Source of the DNA: Blautia faecis
Lineage (GTDB): Bacteria > Bacillota > Clostridia > Lachnospirales > Lachnospiraceae
Length of the DNA stretch: 19,879 nucleotides
Direction: 5' to 3'
NCBI RefSeq assembly: GCF_020554845.1
Contig: NZ_JAJCIA010000056.1
Coordinates: 1-19,879 of the forward strand
A model generated the notes under the pieces. That model saw only the letters and a list, made by a program, of their open reading frames with translations, did not search any database and was not told the DNA's origin. Below are positions 6,364 to 14,330 of this stretch, piece after piece (the first letter of the stretch is position 1; each line of letters begins with the position of its first letter). Position numbers and translations under genes: made by a program.

Positions 6364-8028
6364 ATGGATCATGCAGTGAAACTTACAATCAATGGGGAAA
6401 TCAGAGAGTTTCCCATGGGAATTACCTATAAAGAAGTTATAAAAGAGTACGAAAAGACCAGCCCGGCTCCTGTTATTCTTGTAATTGCAGGGGGCAAGAT
6501 CTGTGAGCTTCACAAAAAAGCGGAACGGGACGGCGAAGTCCAGTTGGTCACCACAAAAGACAGCATTGGAAATAAAACCTATAAGCGAACTGCATGTCTG
6601 GTGCTTTTAAAGGCAATTTACGATCTTGCAGGCAAAGAAAAAGTAGATAAAGTGGTGCTTCATTATTCTGTAGGAAGCGGTTTTTACTTTACTATGGCGG
6701 GAGAACAGAAGCTGGATCAGGCATTTCTTGACCAGGTAAAGAAGCGGATGACAGAACTGGTGGAGCAGAAAATCCCGGTGAAGAAACGAAGTGTAGGAAC
6801 GGATGAAGCAATTGCGCTTTTTCATCATCACAGAATGTATGATAAAGAGAAACTGTTCCGCTATCGCAGGGTTTCCAGGGTGAATATTTACAGCATAGAG
6901 AATTTCGAGGACTATTTTTACGGGGCAATGGCTTACGATACCGGCTATGTGCCATATTTTGACCTGAAGCTGTATGATGAAGGCTTTGTGCTGATTCTGC
7001 CGGATGCTAAGGCTCCGGATATGCTCCCGGAATTCCGGCCTCAGGAGAAAATCTTCCAGGTGCAGAAGGATTCTGAAGAGTGGGGCAGAAGGTTGGAAAT
7101 CTCCACAGTAGGTGAGTTGAATGATCAGATCGTTTCCCAGGGGATACAGAAGATCCTTCTTATGCAGGAGGCCATCCAGGAGTCTGGAATTGCCAGAATT
7201 GCAGAGCAGATCGTGGAGGCAGGAAACAAGAAGTTTGTCATGATCGCCGGTCCGTCCTCCTCCGGCAAGACTACCTTTTCCCACAGGCTGTCTATTCAGC
7301 TGGCGGCACATGGAATGAAGCCACATCCCATTGCTGTTGACAATTATTTTGTAAACAGAGAGCATACCCCGCTGGATGAATTCGGGGAAAAGGATTATGA
7401 GTGTCTGGAAGCCATTGATGTGGAGCAGTTCAACAAAGATATGCTGGCACTTCTTAATGGAGAGAGAGTAGAACTTCCGGTGTTTAACTTCAAGACCGGG
7501 CAGAGAGAATATAAAGGCGATTTTCTCCAGCTGGGGAAGGAAGACATCCTTGTTATTGAGGGAATTCATGGTCTGAACGACAAATTAAGCTACGCGCTTC
7601 CGAAGGAGAGCAAGTTCAAAATCTATATCAGTGCCCTCACCCAGCTGAACATTGATGAACACAACCGGATTCCTACCACAGACGGAAGGCTGATCCGCAG
7701 AATCGTCCGGGATGCAAGAACCAGAGGAACCTCAGCCAGCGAGACCATTGCAAGATGGCCCTCTGTAAGACGCGGCGAGGAGAAAAATATTTTTCCATAC
7801 CAGGAAGAAGCGGATGTTATGTTTAACTCGGCACTGATCTATGAATTGGCATGTCTGAAAGTATACGCAGAGCCTCTTCTCTTCGGAATTTCCAAAGAGG
7901 AGCCGGAATATCTGGAGGCAAACAGGCTGCTGAAATTTTTTGATTATTTTGTAGCTGTGCCAAGCGAGGAAGTGCCTAATAATTCCCTGTTAAGAGAATT
8001 TATAGGGGGAAGCTGTTTTAACACCTGA
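6364..8028 (+). CDS. TGS-domain nucleoside (uridine kinase-like) kinase
   Basis: This 554-residue protein joins a threonyl-tRNA-synthetase-like N-terminus to a P-loop kinase. Residues about 1-63 look like a TGS domain (VKLTINGEIREFPMG), and about 65-240 resemble the second additional domain of ThrRS, with HHHRMYD at 154-160. The kinase part begins near 285 with Walker A GPSSSGKTT (296-304), followed by VDNYFVNRE and a long phosphoribulokinase/uridine-kinase fold including DEHNRIPTTDGRLIRRIVRD. By family it probably phosphorylates a nucleoside such as uridine, but the substrate is unknown. ATG 6364 has AAGGAG just upstream; an in-frame TTG at 6334 lacks a site. The 138 bp before it show no convincing promoter. 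The pilin gene starts 38 bp downstream. Confidence 0.87.
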   Translation: MDHAVKLTINGEIREFPMGITYKEVIKEYEKTSPAPVILVIAGGKICELHKKAERDGEVQLVTTKDSIGNKTYKRTACLVLLKAIYDLAGKEKVDKVVLHYSVGSGFYFTMAGEQKLDQAFLDQVKKRMTELVEQKIPVKKRSVGTDEAIALFHHHRMYDKEKLFRYRRVSRVNIYSIENFEDYFYGAMAYDTGYVPYFDLKLYDEGFVLILPDAKAPDMLPEFRPQEKIFQVQKDSEEWGRRLEISTVGELNDQIVSQGIQKILLMQEAIQESGIARIAEQIVEAGNKKFVMIAGPSSSGKTTFSHRLSIQLAAHGMKPHPIAVDNYFVNREHTPLDEFGEKDYECLEAIDVEQFNKDMLALLNGERVELPVFNFKTGQREYKGDFLQLGKEDILVIEGIHGLNDKLSYALPKESKFKIYISALTQLNIDEHNRIPTTDGRLIRRIVRDARTRGTSASETIARWPSVRRGEEKNIFPYQEEADVMFNSALIYELACLKVYAEPLLFGISKEEPEYLEANRLLKFFDYFVAVPSEEVPNNSLLREFIGGSCFNT

Positions 8029-8066
8029 TGATGCAGATGTGCTTGTAAGAAGTTGAGGAGTATTTT

Positions 8067-8963
8067 ATGAAAATAAGTCGCAAAGGCTTTACATTGGCTG
8101 AGCTTTTGATCGTGGTTGCAATTATTGCGGTACTGGTGGCTGTTGCAATACCTGTTTTCGGAAGTCAGTTGGAAAAAAGCAGGGAAGCAGCAGACCTTGC
8201 AAATGTACGCGCTGCATATGCGAAGGTGCTGACTGAGGCAAATATGGGGATTTATAATGAACCGGTTACGGTCAAGCTGAAACAGAAACAGTATGGATGG
8301 CAGTCGGCGGATGTAATTACAATTGGGGGAATCAGCCATTCAGTAAAGGACGGCGATACGGAGAACTGGATTGGAATACCAGGAGCAAATGGAGAATGTC
8401 AGATTTCGTTTGATCAGAAAAGGGGAACCAAATTTGTGTGGAGCGGGGATGTATCATCAACGTCAAATAGCTATAATATGAGTGAGGATTTCTTTAATGT
8501 ATTAAAGGATAGTGGCTGTCTGGATTTGGTAAAGGATAATTCGAATTTTGAATTTGATTCTGGAACTGATTCGAAAACATATGTACCAAAAATTAAAGAT
8601 CTAATTGGTGTTAACAGTTTGCTACAGACTGGCACATGGGCATATTTGGGAAGTGGCATAGATGAGAAGAAAAGATATTTGTTCTGGACTTCCTTAGATA
8701 TAAATGCAAAAGGTGAAAAGGCAATAGCGGCTGGTACAGAAATACCAATCCTGATTCAAAGAGGCGATGGAAAGTATTATGTTTCTCAATCAAAGGTTGC
8801 CAGCAGGAATGGAAAATATATGGCAATAGCTGATCATCTTTCCCCAAAAGGTTATCAAGATATTATTGCAGCAGGGGACGGTTATACCTATAATACTCTG
8901 TCAGAAGCCTATGCTGCATATGAGAAGAAACTTGAGAACGATTATAAAGATTTACCCAAGTGA
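8067..8963 (+). CDS. Type IV prepilin-like protein (orphan pilin)
   Basis: A 298-residue secreted protein with a class III signal peptide: MKISRKG (cleavage after Gly7), then FTLAELL with the key Glu12 (position 5 of the mature protein), and a hydrophobic helix to about residue 31 (IVVAIIAVLVAVAIPVF). An amphipathic helix follows (about 33-60), then a polar globular domain of unknown fold. A prepilin peptidase would cleave and methylate it before assembly into a pilus or pseudopilus. No peptidase, assembly ATPase or other pilin lies nearby. GAGGAG precedes the ATG; the gene may be co-transcribed with the kinase 38 bp upstream. GC is about 32% in 8461-8580 versus 47% in the signal/helix region. 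Confidence 0.85.
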   Translation: MKISRKGFTLAELLIVVAIIAVLVAVAIPVFGSQLEKSREAADLANVRAAYAKVLTEANMGIYNEPVTVKLKQKQYGWQSADVITIGGISHSVKDGDTENWIGIPGANGECQISFDQKRGTKFVWSGDVSSTSNSYNMSEDFFNVLKDSGCLDLVKDNSNFEFDSGTDSKTYVPKIKDLIGVNSLLQTGTWAYLGSGIDEKKRYLFWTSLDINAKGEKAIAAGTEIPILIQRGDGKYYVSQSKVASRNGKYMAIADHLSPKGYQDIIAAGDGYTYNTLSEAYAAYEKKLENDYKDLPK

Positions 8964-8971
8964 TTATTTAC

Positions 8972-9004
8972 AGGGTTACTGTTTACTCCGTTTACAGTAA
9001 CCTT
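8972..9004 (+). repeat. Palindrome after pilin gene, dispersed-repeat copy A / weak terminator
   Basis: GGTTACTGT (8974-8982) pairs with ACAGTAACC (8994-9002), and the stem can be extended by one G-T and one A-T pair. The loop contains ACTCCGT. Only a short, interrupted T-run follows, so termination would be weak. The sequence closely matches, in reverse orientation, the palindrome at 13001-13026. Confidence 0.6.
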
Positions 9005-9041
9005 TACAGGTTCTACGACAGGGAGAAATGAGAAATAGTGC

Positions 9042-9070
9042 TTTACATCTTACCACAATAATGTTAAAAT
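9042..9070 (+). promoter_or_regulatory. Sigma-A promoter of rnpB
   Basis: TTTACA (9042-9047), a 17-bp spacer, and TAAAAT (9065-9070). The predicted start, about 7-9 bp downstream, coincides with the beginning of the RNase P RNA helix P1 near 9079. This agreement supports both calls. Confidence 0.82.
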
Positions 9071-9078
9071 AGCACTTG

Positions 9079-9429
9079 CGCAAGCAGACCAGGTGATCGC
9101 GGCTGGACAGACGAAAGGGTTCAGACGAGGAAAGTCCGGGCTTCACAGGGCAGGATGCCGGATAACGTCCGGTGGAGGCGACTCCCAGACCAGTGCAACA
9201 GAAATAAACCGCCATGGTTTCCATGGTAAGGGTGGAAAGGCAGTGTAAGAGACTACCGCCGTCCTGGTAACAGGCCGGGCACATGTAAACTCCATTCGAA
9301 GCAAGACCGAGCAGAAAGCGATACGGCGGCCCGTCGTGCTTTCAGGTAGGTCGCTTGAGCCTTTCGGCAACGGAAGGCCTAGACAGATGATCACTCAACG
9401 ACATAACCCGGCTTATCGGTCTGCTTGCG
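9079..9429 (+). ncRNA. rnpB: RNase P RNA, bacterial class A
   Basis: This is the catalytic RNA of RNase P, which removes 5' leaders from pre-tRNAs such as the tRNA-Leu array in this window. The signature GAGGAAAGTCCGGGC lies near 9128-9142, and the matching 3' element ACATAACCCGGCTTAT near 9401-9416 forms the conserved core (P4 region). Helix P1 is closed by GCAAGCAGACC (9080-9090) and GGTCTGCTTGC (9418-9428). The internal TGGTAACAGGCC and GTAAACTCC are typical of the specificity region of class A molecules rather than the B. subtilis class B form. The length of about 351 nt is normal. It has its own promoter and a terminator about 45 nt downstream. Confidence 0.95.
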
Positions 9430-9471
9430 TATTTAAGAATCGGATTGTATGATACATATAATGTGATATTT

Positions 9472-9514
9472 AACCTGAGAAGGTTCAGCACTGCTGGATT
9501 TTCCCAGGTTTTTT
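9472..9514 (+). terminator. Terminator downstream of rnpB
   Basis: AACCTG (9472-9477) pairs with CAGGTT (9505-9510). The arm continues after a mismatch, and an inner CAGC/GCTG hairpin sits at the tip. A six-T run follows directly (9509-9514). It lies about 45 nt past the mature 3' end of rnpB, implying 3' trimming of the transcript. Confidence 0.75.
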
Positions 9515-9517
9515 ATA

Positions 9518-9549
9518 TAATAGGAAATTACTCCGTAATGTTCCTATTA
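9518..9549 (+). repeat. Intergenic palindrome with ACTCCGT centre
   Basis: TAATAGGAA (9518-9526) pairs with TTCCTATTA (9541-9549). The stem extends with ATTAC/GTAAT past a single bulged G, leaving a 3-base loop. No T-run follows on either strand, so it is not an ordinary terminator. The central ACTCCGT matches the centres of the palindromes at 8972 and 13001, although the stems differ. Confidence 0.55.
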
Positions 9550-9612
9550 CATAAAAACACTCCGATACCAGGACCCAAAGGTCTTTTTCCACTCTCAAAC
9601 ACGCTTTAAGGC

Positions 9613-9642
9613 AAAAAAGTGGAAGCTGTATTCAGCTTCCAC
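9613..9642 (-). terminator. Terminator of pyrBI
   Basis: On the minus strand GTGGAAGCTG pairs perfectly with CAGCTTCCAC (10 bp) around a 4-base loop, followed at once by six Ts. It lies about 49 bp past the pyrI stop codon and is a strong intrinsic terminator. Confidence 0.92.
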
Positions 9643-9690
9643 AATAAAATATCAATATTGTTATTAAAAACAATGATTTACAGAGATGAC

Positions 9691-10128
9691 TTATTTATTT
9701 CTGTGACCAGAGTATTTCTCCTCACAATATTTACATCTGTAAACCTCATTCTCCTCATCTGCCAGAACAAACACCTGATCCAGTCCCTGCTCGATGGAAG
9801 TGATACAGCGGGGATTTTTACATCTGATCACGTTTACAACCTGCTTCGGAAGACGAAGGTCTTTTTTCTCAACGATCTTCTCATCCTTAATAATATTTAC
9901 GGTGATATTGTGATCAATGAAACCAAGGATATCCAGATCCAGATCTTCAATCGGGCACTCAACCTTGATGATGTCCTTTTTGCCCATCTTATTGCTCTTT
10001 GCGTTCTTGATGATCGCAACAGTACAATCAAGCTTGTCAAGCTTCAGGTCATGATAAATAGTCATAGCCTTGCCGGCTTTGATATGGTCTAATACGAAAC
10101 CTTCACGAAGTGCTCCAACATTTAACAT
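9691..10128 (-). CDS. pyrI: Aspartate carbamoyltransferase regulatory chain
   Basis: This 145-residue protein is the allosteric subunit of aspartate transcarbamoylase. By family, it binds nucleotides (CTP, UTP, ATP) at the N-terminal domain and contacts the PyrB trimers through a C-terminal zinc domain. The four zinc ligands are visible as Cys103, Cys108, Cys132 and Cys135 (CKNPRC, then CKYC). The length is close to the usual 150 or so. It overlaps the end of pyrB by 7 bp, so the two chains are likely translated in coupled fashion. Its presence suggests the pathway is feedback-controlled at the enzyme level, unlike B. subtilis, which has no PyrI. Confidence 0.95.
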   Translation of the reverse strand: MLNVGALREGFVLDHIKAGKAMTIYHDLKLDKLDCTVAIIKNAKSNKMGKKDIIKVECPIEDLDLDILGFIDHNITVNIIKDEKIVEKKDLRLPKQVVNVIRCKNPRCITSIEQGLDQVFVLADEENEVYRCKYCEEKYSGHRNK

Positions 10129-11045
10129 GGCAGTTCCACCTCCAATAATGTAAGAATCAGGGCCATACGAACATATACACCGTACTGGGCCTGTTTAAAG
10201 TATGCAGCTCTCGGATCGCTGTCCACTTCAACAGAAATTTCGTTAACACGAGGAAGCGGATGAAGAATGTACATGTCATCCTTTGCAAGGGAAAGCTTCT
10301 GCTTGTCCAGTATGTAGAAATCCTTCATACGAACATAATCTTCCTCATTGAAGAAACGCTCTTTCTGAACACGTGTCATGTAAAGAATGTCAAGCTCCGG
10401 AATTGCATCCTCCAGACGTTCTACTTCTAGGAACTCGATGTTGTTCTTCTTCAGCACGTCCTCACGGATATAGCTTGGGATACGAAGCTCTTCCGGAGAG
10501 ATCAGTACGAATTTAACATTGTTGTAACGAACCAGCGCCTCGATCAGAGAGTGAACGGTACGTCCGAATTTCAGATCTCCGCACAGACCGATGGTAATGT
10601 TGTCAAGACGCCCCTTTAAGGAACGGATGGTAAGTAAGTCTGTAAGAGTCTGGGTTGGATGCTGATGACCACCGTCACCGGCATTGATAACAGGAATATT
10701 AGAAACCATAGAAGCTACCAGCGGAGCACCTTCTTTGGGATGACGCATAGCACAGATATCTGCATAGCAGGAAACAACACGAATGGTATCGGCAACAGTT
10801 TCCCCCTTCGCTGCGGAACTGGAATCTGCAGATGAGAAACCAAGAACCTTACCGCCAAGGTTCATCATAGCAGCTTCAAAACTGAGACGGGTACGGGTAC
10901 TTGGCTCATAGAAAAGTGTGGCAAGCCGTTTGTCGTCACAGGTATGTGCGTATTTTTTGGGGTTTTTCTCAATATCGCTGGCAAGATCCAGAAGCTTCTC
11001 AAGCTCCGGAACACTAAGGTCCAGCGGACTCATTAAGTGTCTCAT
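10122..11045 (-). CDS. pyrB: Aspartate carbamoyltransferase catalytic chain
   Basis: This 307-residue enzyme condenses carbamoyl phosphate with aspartate, the committed step of pyrimidine synthesis. Carbamoyl-phosphate site residues are visible in STRTR (49-53), in SSAAKGE (76-82, from the mobile 80s loop) and in HPTQ (129-132). The C-terminal aspartate-binding domain includes LHPLPR. ATG at 11045 is preceded on the minus strand by GGAGG with 8-bp spacing. It forms an operon with pyrI (7-bp overlap). The leader of about 100 nt shows no obvious attenuator or PyrR site that I could identify. Confidence 0.96.
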   Translation of the reverse strand: MRHLMSPLDLSVPELEKLLDLASDIEKNPKKYAHTCDDKRLATLFYEPSTRTRLSFEAAMMNLGGKVLGFSSADSSSAAKGETVADTIRVVSCYADICAMRHPKEGAPLVASMVSNIPVINAGDGGHQHPTQTLTDLLTIRSLKGRLDNITIGLCGDLKFGRTVHSLIEALVRYNNVKFVLISPEELRIPSYIREDVLKKNNIEFLEVERLEDAIPELDILYMTRVQKERFFNEEDYVRMKDFYILDKQKLSLAKDDMYILHPLPRVNEISVEVDSDPRAAYFKQAQYGVYVRMALILTLLEVELPC

Positions 11046-11153
11046 GATATACCTCCGTTATGAGTGTGTGGTTTTGGGGTAGAGTGTTACGGTTCACGAA
11101 AACTCTTTCAAAAAGGATCTTCTGTGAGTGGTAACGCAAAATCTCTTCGACCT

Positions 11154-11182
11154 ATCATATACTACTTGGAATGATTTTTCAA
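11154..11182 (-). promoter_or_regulatory. Sigma-A promoter of pyrBI
   Basis: On the minus strand TTGAAA (11177-11182), a 17-bp spacer, and TATGAT (11154-11159). The start should lie near 11147, giving a leader of about 100 nt before pyrB. The -35 box contains the TGA stop codon (11179-11181) of the upstream membrane-protein gene. Confidence 0.8.
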
Positions 11183-11568
11183 GAAGATTTTGTAAGTATT
11201 TTTTCGAAAAACAATCCTGTGAGAAACCAGACCGGGAGATAGTCCAGACGGATGATTCCTTTGTACTGATGGGGCACTCCGGAATAGTCCCAAGGGCACA
11301 TGTGAAAAGCCTGCAGGATAGAACCGCTGGCAAATTCTGCCAGGTAAAATCCGGCAGTATAAAGGGAGCCTCGCAGAAGTGCCGGAAGGCTTTTCAGCTT
11401 TTTGTATACAGGCAGAATCAGGGATGCACAGCCATAAATGGGAAACATAAGAAGAGAGGTAGTCCCTTTCATGGACGCATCTCCCCGGAGCAGGGAATGG
11501 AGCCCGGTCCAGAGAATCTCCAGACACAGACCGGTAAAACCACAGAAGAGAAAAGGGTATTTTTTCAT
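11179..11568 (-). CDS. Small CmpB-like membrane protein (putative ABC-transporter type IV family)
   Basis: A 129-residue protein with about four hydrophobic segments: roughly 5-26, 38-54, 67-87 and 110-124. The motifs GFTGLCLEILWTGLHS, GTTSLLMFPIYG, CPWDYSG and IRLDYLPVW recall the PF06541 family (ABC_trans_CmpB). Members are often labelled putative ABC transporter permeases, although no ATPase is nearby and transport is unproven. I chose the internal ATG at 11568 because AAGGAG lies 9 bp upstream; longer readings run into the folC promoter. Its stop codon falls in the pyrB -35 box, so pyrB could be reached by read-through as well as by its own promoter. Divergent from folC. Confidence 0.72.
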   Translation of the reverse strand: MKKYPFLFCGFTGLCLEILWTGLHSLLRGDASMKGTTSLLMFPIYGCASLILPVYKKLKSLPALLRGSLYTAGFYLAEFASGSILQAFHMCPWDYSGVPHQYKGIIRLDYLPVWFLTGLFFEKILTKSS

Positions 11569-11614
11569 ATGCTTGGTCTCCTTGGGTAAAATGATAAAAA
11601 TAACATTCCCATTC

Positions 11615-11643
11615 TTGCTAAATTTATGCTGCAAGGTTATAAT
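11615..11643 (+). promoter_or_regulatory. Sigma-A promoter of folC
   Basis: TTGCTA (11615-11620), a 17-bp spacer, and a perfect TATAAT (11638-11643). The -10 box ends 39 bp before the folC start codon. It also shows that an in-frame ATG at 11626 lies inside the promoter and cannot be the start. Confidence 0.8.
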
Positions 11644-11682
11644 GGAGAGAAAAAGATATTTGATAAACGAGGAGCTTTTATT

Positions 11683-12975
11683 ATGAACTATCAGGAATGC
11701 CGTGCATATATCGATGATTCGGCGAAATACGGTTCCGTGCTGGGACTTGATAATATGCGTGAAATGCTGGACAGGCTTGGAAATCCTCAGGATGCAGTTC
11801 CTTATGTCCACGTAGCCGGAACCAATGGAAAGGGTTCCGTGATTGCTTATTTATACACCACCCTTACCCGGGCAGGCTATAAAGTGGGCAGATACATATC
11901 CCCAACTCTTTATTCTTACAGAGAACGTCTTGAGATTGCCGGCGAGAAGATCTCACAGGAAGATTTTGCAAAGTATGTGACAGAAATTTCCAGGTCAATT
12001 GATCAGATGACAGCGGTTGGCATGAATCATCCCACCCCTTTTGAGATTGAGACCGCGGCAGCGTTTTTGTATTTTAAGGAAGAAAATTGTGATCTGGTCC
12101 TTCTGGAGACCGGAATGGGCGGTAATCTGGATGCCACCAATATTGTGAAGAATACCAAACTGGCTGTGCTGGTTTCCATCAGCATGGATCATATGTCATT
12201 TCTTGGAAATACCCTTGGAGAAATCGCAGAGAAGAAGGCTGGAATTATCAAACCTGGCTGCCGGGTTGTGACCACAAAGCAGAAGCCGGAAGCGGCACAG
12301 GTGATTGCAGATACCTGTAACAAGCTTCATGTACCCTGTGTGGTATCTGACCCTGATGAGGCTGTTTTGGAAAAAGAGAGCGTATTCGGTCAGACCTTTT
12401 CTTATAAAGGAGAGGAATTTGCAATTTCCCTTGCCGGTGTTTACCAGAAAGAAAATGTAGTGCTGGCATTAAACGCTCTTGAAGAACTGGACAGACTTGG
12501 CTGGACTACTACCATGGAACAGCGGAAGGACGGTCTTCTCCACACAAGCTGGAAGGGAAGATTTACGGTTATCCATAAAAAGCCTCTTTTTATTGTAGAC
12601 GGCGCTCACAATGCCGGAGCAGCCGACAAGATGGCAGAATCTGTCCGGCACTATTTTAATGGGAAAAAACTGATCTACATTATGGGTGTTTTTGCAGACA
12701 AGGAATATAAGATTGTCCTTGAAAAAACAGCCCATTTTGCAGAAAAAATCTATACCATAGAGACACCGGATAATCCCCGTGCACTGCCGGCAGAGGAACT
12801 GGCGAAGGCGGCAAGGGTATATAATTCCAGTGCCGAGAGTACAAAAAGTATAAAAGATGCTGTGGAAAAGGCATTTTCCTGTGCAGGAGATGACGAGAAC
12901 AGTGTGATTCTGGCATTTGGTTCACTTTCCTTTATTGGAGTGCTTACAAATGCGGTGGAAGAATATGTCGGATAA
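11683..12975 (+). CDS. folC: Folylpolyglutamate synthase / dihydrofolate synthase
   Basis: This 430-residue Mur-ligase-fold enzyme uses ATP to add glutamate to dihydropteroate and/or to folates, giving the polyglutamates that enzymes prefer and that stay in the cell. The P-loop is GTNGKGS (46-52). The LETGMGGNLDATN stretch (141-153) and SMDHMSFLGNTLGEIAEKKAGIIK region (from 167) are typical of FolC. The C-terminal domain carries VDGAHN, expected to help bind folate and glutamate. ATG 11683 has GAGGAG at 11669-11674 with good spacing. Whether it has both activities or only the polyglutamate one cannot be told from sequence alone. It has its own promoter, and a palindrome follows its stop codon. 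Confidence 0.93.
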   Translation: MNYQECRAYIDDSAKYGSVLGLDNMREMLDRLGNPQDAVPYVHVAGTNGKGSVIAYLYTTLTRAGYKVGRYISPTLYSYRERLEIAGEKISQEDFAKYVTEISRSIDQMTAVGMNHPTPFEIETAAAFLYFKEENCDLVLLETGMGGNLDATNIVKNTKLAVLVSISMDHMSFLGNTLGEIAEKKAGIIKPGCRVVTTKQKPEAAQVIADTCNKLHVPCVVSDPDEAVLEKESVFGQTFSYKGEEFAISLAGVYQKENVVLALNALEELDRLGWTTTMEQRKDGLLHTSWKGRFTVIHKKPLFIVDGAHNAGAADKMAESVRHYFNGKKLIYIMGVFADKEYKIVLEKTAHFAEKIYTIETPDNPRALPAEELAKAARVYNSSAESTKSIKDAVEKAFSCAGDDENSVILAFGSLSFIGVLTNAVEEYVG

Positions 12976-13000
12976 GTGTCAGGTACTGAAATGGCAGCGT

Positions 13001-13026
13001 GTTACTGGTCACGGAGTGAACAGTAA
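13001..13026 (-). repeat. Palindrome after folC, dispersed-repeat copy B
   Basis: TTACTG (13002-13007) pairs with CAGTAA (13021-13026), and TCAC (13009-13012) with GTGA (13016-13019), separated by one G-A mismatch. On the minus strand the order TTACTGTT, ACTCCGT, CAGTAAC matches the palindrome at 8972-9004. It lies 25 bp past the folC stop. No T-run follows, so it is not a classical terminator. Confidence 0.6.
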
Positions 13027-13104
13027 TGGCAGTACATTGTGGAAATTGAAGTGTGCAGCAGCTGAATTTGCATGATTAAATACAAAAACTGGAGAGAAAA
13101 CAAT

Positions 13105-14235
13105 ATGACAGATTTGCAGGAATGCAGACGAAAAATAGATGAAATTGACAATCAGATGGTGGAACTTTTTGAGAAGCGGATGAAGGTCTGCGAAGAGGTT
13201 GCAGAGTATAAGATCCATACCGGAAAGAAAGTGCTGGATCCGGAGAGAGAGCATGCCAAACTGGAAGAGATCAGGAAAAAAGCGCACGGTGAGTTCAACG
13301 AACTTGGAGCCCAGGAGCTTTTTCAGCAGATCATGGCCATCAGCAGAAAGCGTCAGTATCAGCTTCTCACCGAATATGGTCCGAAAGAAAAGGAAGACTT
13401 CCAAATGGTGGAGCAGCTTCCCAGAAATAATGTGACTGTTGTTTTCCAGGGGGTGGAGGGCGCCTACAGCTATGGAGCCATGCGTGCCTACTTTCAGGAA
13501 GACATTAAGAGCTATCATGTGAAGCTGTTCCGGGATGCCATGGAAGAAGTTGCAACAGGAAGAGCAGATTACGCAGTCCTTCCTATTGAAAATTCCACAG
13601 CTGGGATTGTGGCAGATATTTATGACCTTTTGACAGAATATAATCTGTTTATCGTGGGAGAGCAGATCCTGAAAGTTGAGCATGTGCTGCTTGGCATGCA
13701 GGAGGCTGAGCTTTCCGATATTGCCGGGGTATATTCCCATCCTCAGGGGCTTGCCCAGTGTAAGGAATATCTGGAAGAGCATAGAGATTGGAAAACCACA
13801 GCAGTAACCAACACCGCCGCAGCGGCCAAAAAGGTCAGCGCAGATCAGGATAAGACTCACGCAGCGATTGCCAGCAGGGCTGCCGGAGAGATTTACAATC
13901 TGAAGGTTCTGGCAGAGAATATCTGCAAAAATGACAGCAATGTGACCAGATTTATTATTCTGGCAAAGAAACCTGTTTATGAGAATAACAGCTCCAGGAT
14001 CAGTGTATGCTTCGAGGCACGTCATGCAAGCGGAACTCTTTACAATGTACTTTCCCATATGATCTATAATGGTCTGAATATGACCAAGATCGAGTCCCGG
14101 CCTATTCCGGGAAAAACCTGGGAATACCGTTTCTTCGTGGACTTCGAGGGAAATCTGCGGGACAGCGCGGTAAAGAATGCGCTGCGGGGCATGGAAGCAG
14201 AGACCAGCTATTTGAAAATTCTGGGCAATTATTAA
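13105..14235 (+). CDS. pheA: Bifunctional chorismate mutase / prephenate dehydratase
   Basis: This 376-residue P-protein converts chorismate to prephenate and then to phenylpyruvate, the route to phenylalanine. An AroQ-type chorismate mutase domain fills residues 1 to about 88 (LQECRRKIDEIDNQMVELFEKR). The dehydratase domain runs about 110-288, with FQGVEGAYS, PIENSTAG and the catalytic TRF motif at 281-283. A C-terminal ACT domain (about 296-376) contains KIESRP, which in this family binds phenylalanine for feedback inhibition. I chose ATG 13105 for the GGAGAG just upstream; an in-frame ATG at 13072 has no site. No Phe-rich leader peptide or T-box was found upstream. Confidence 0.95.
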   Translation: MTDLQECRRKIDEIDNQMVELFEKRMKVCEEVAEYKIHTGKKVLDPEREHAKLEEIRKKAHGEFNELGAQELFQQIMAISRKRQYQLLTEYGPKEKEDFQMVEQLPRNNVTVVFQGVEGAYSYGAMRAYFQEDIKSYHVKLFRDAMEEVATGRADYAVLPIENSTAGIVADIYDLLTEYNLFIVGEQILKVEHVLLGMQEAELSDIAGVYSHPQGLAQCKEYLEEHRDWKTTAVTNTAAAAKKVSADQDKTHAAIASRAAGEIYNLKVLAENICKNDSNVTRFIILAKKPVYENNSSRISVCFEARHASGTLYNVLSHMIYNGLNMTKIESRPIPGKTWEYRFFVDFEGNLRDSAVKNALRGMEAETSYLKILGNY

Positions 14236-14298
14236 GATTATAGCTGCGAAGGCAGAGAGTGGCAGCAATTTCATTTATTGTTAAAATTAACCAAAGAA

Positions 14299-14330
14299 TT
14301 TAAGAAGATTTTATCTGTTTTTAATATAAG
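14299..14330 (+). promoter_or_regulatory. Possible promoter region of the polyphosphate gene run
   Basis: The 223-bp gap between pheA and the DUF815 gene has an A/T-rich core. TTTAAG (14299-14304) followed after 17 bp by TAATAT (14322-14327) is a poor sigma-A match, and an overlapping TATAAG (14325-14330) is a better -10 but lacks a -35. A promoter is expected here on genetic grounds, but its exact position is uncertain. Confidence 0.3.

Noticed and set aside
9569..9588. Small hairpin AGGACC/GGTCTT followed by five Ts
   Set aside because: The stem is only 6 bp with a wobble pair, and no plus-strand gene ends nearby after the rnpB terminator.
9619..10092. Plus-strand frame opposite pyrI
   Set aside because: It is a mirror of the pyrI coding strand, contains the pyrBI terminator and has no ribosome-binding site.
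11128..11589. Plus-strand frame opposite the CmpB-like gene
   Set aside because: It runs through the pyrB promoter and has no ribosome-binding site or recognisable motif; the minus-strand reading matches a known membrane family.
12976..13104. Phenylalanine attenuator or T-box before pheA
   Set aside because: I found no Phe-rich leader peptide, no T-box consensus and no terminator/antiterminator pair. The only structure is the dispersed palindrome.
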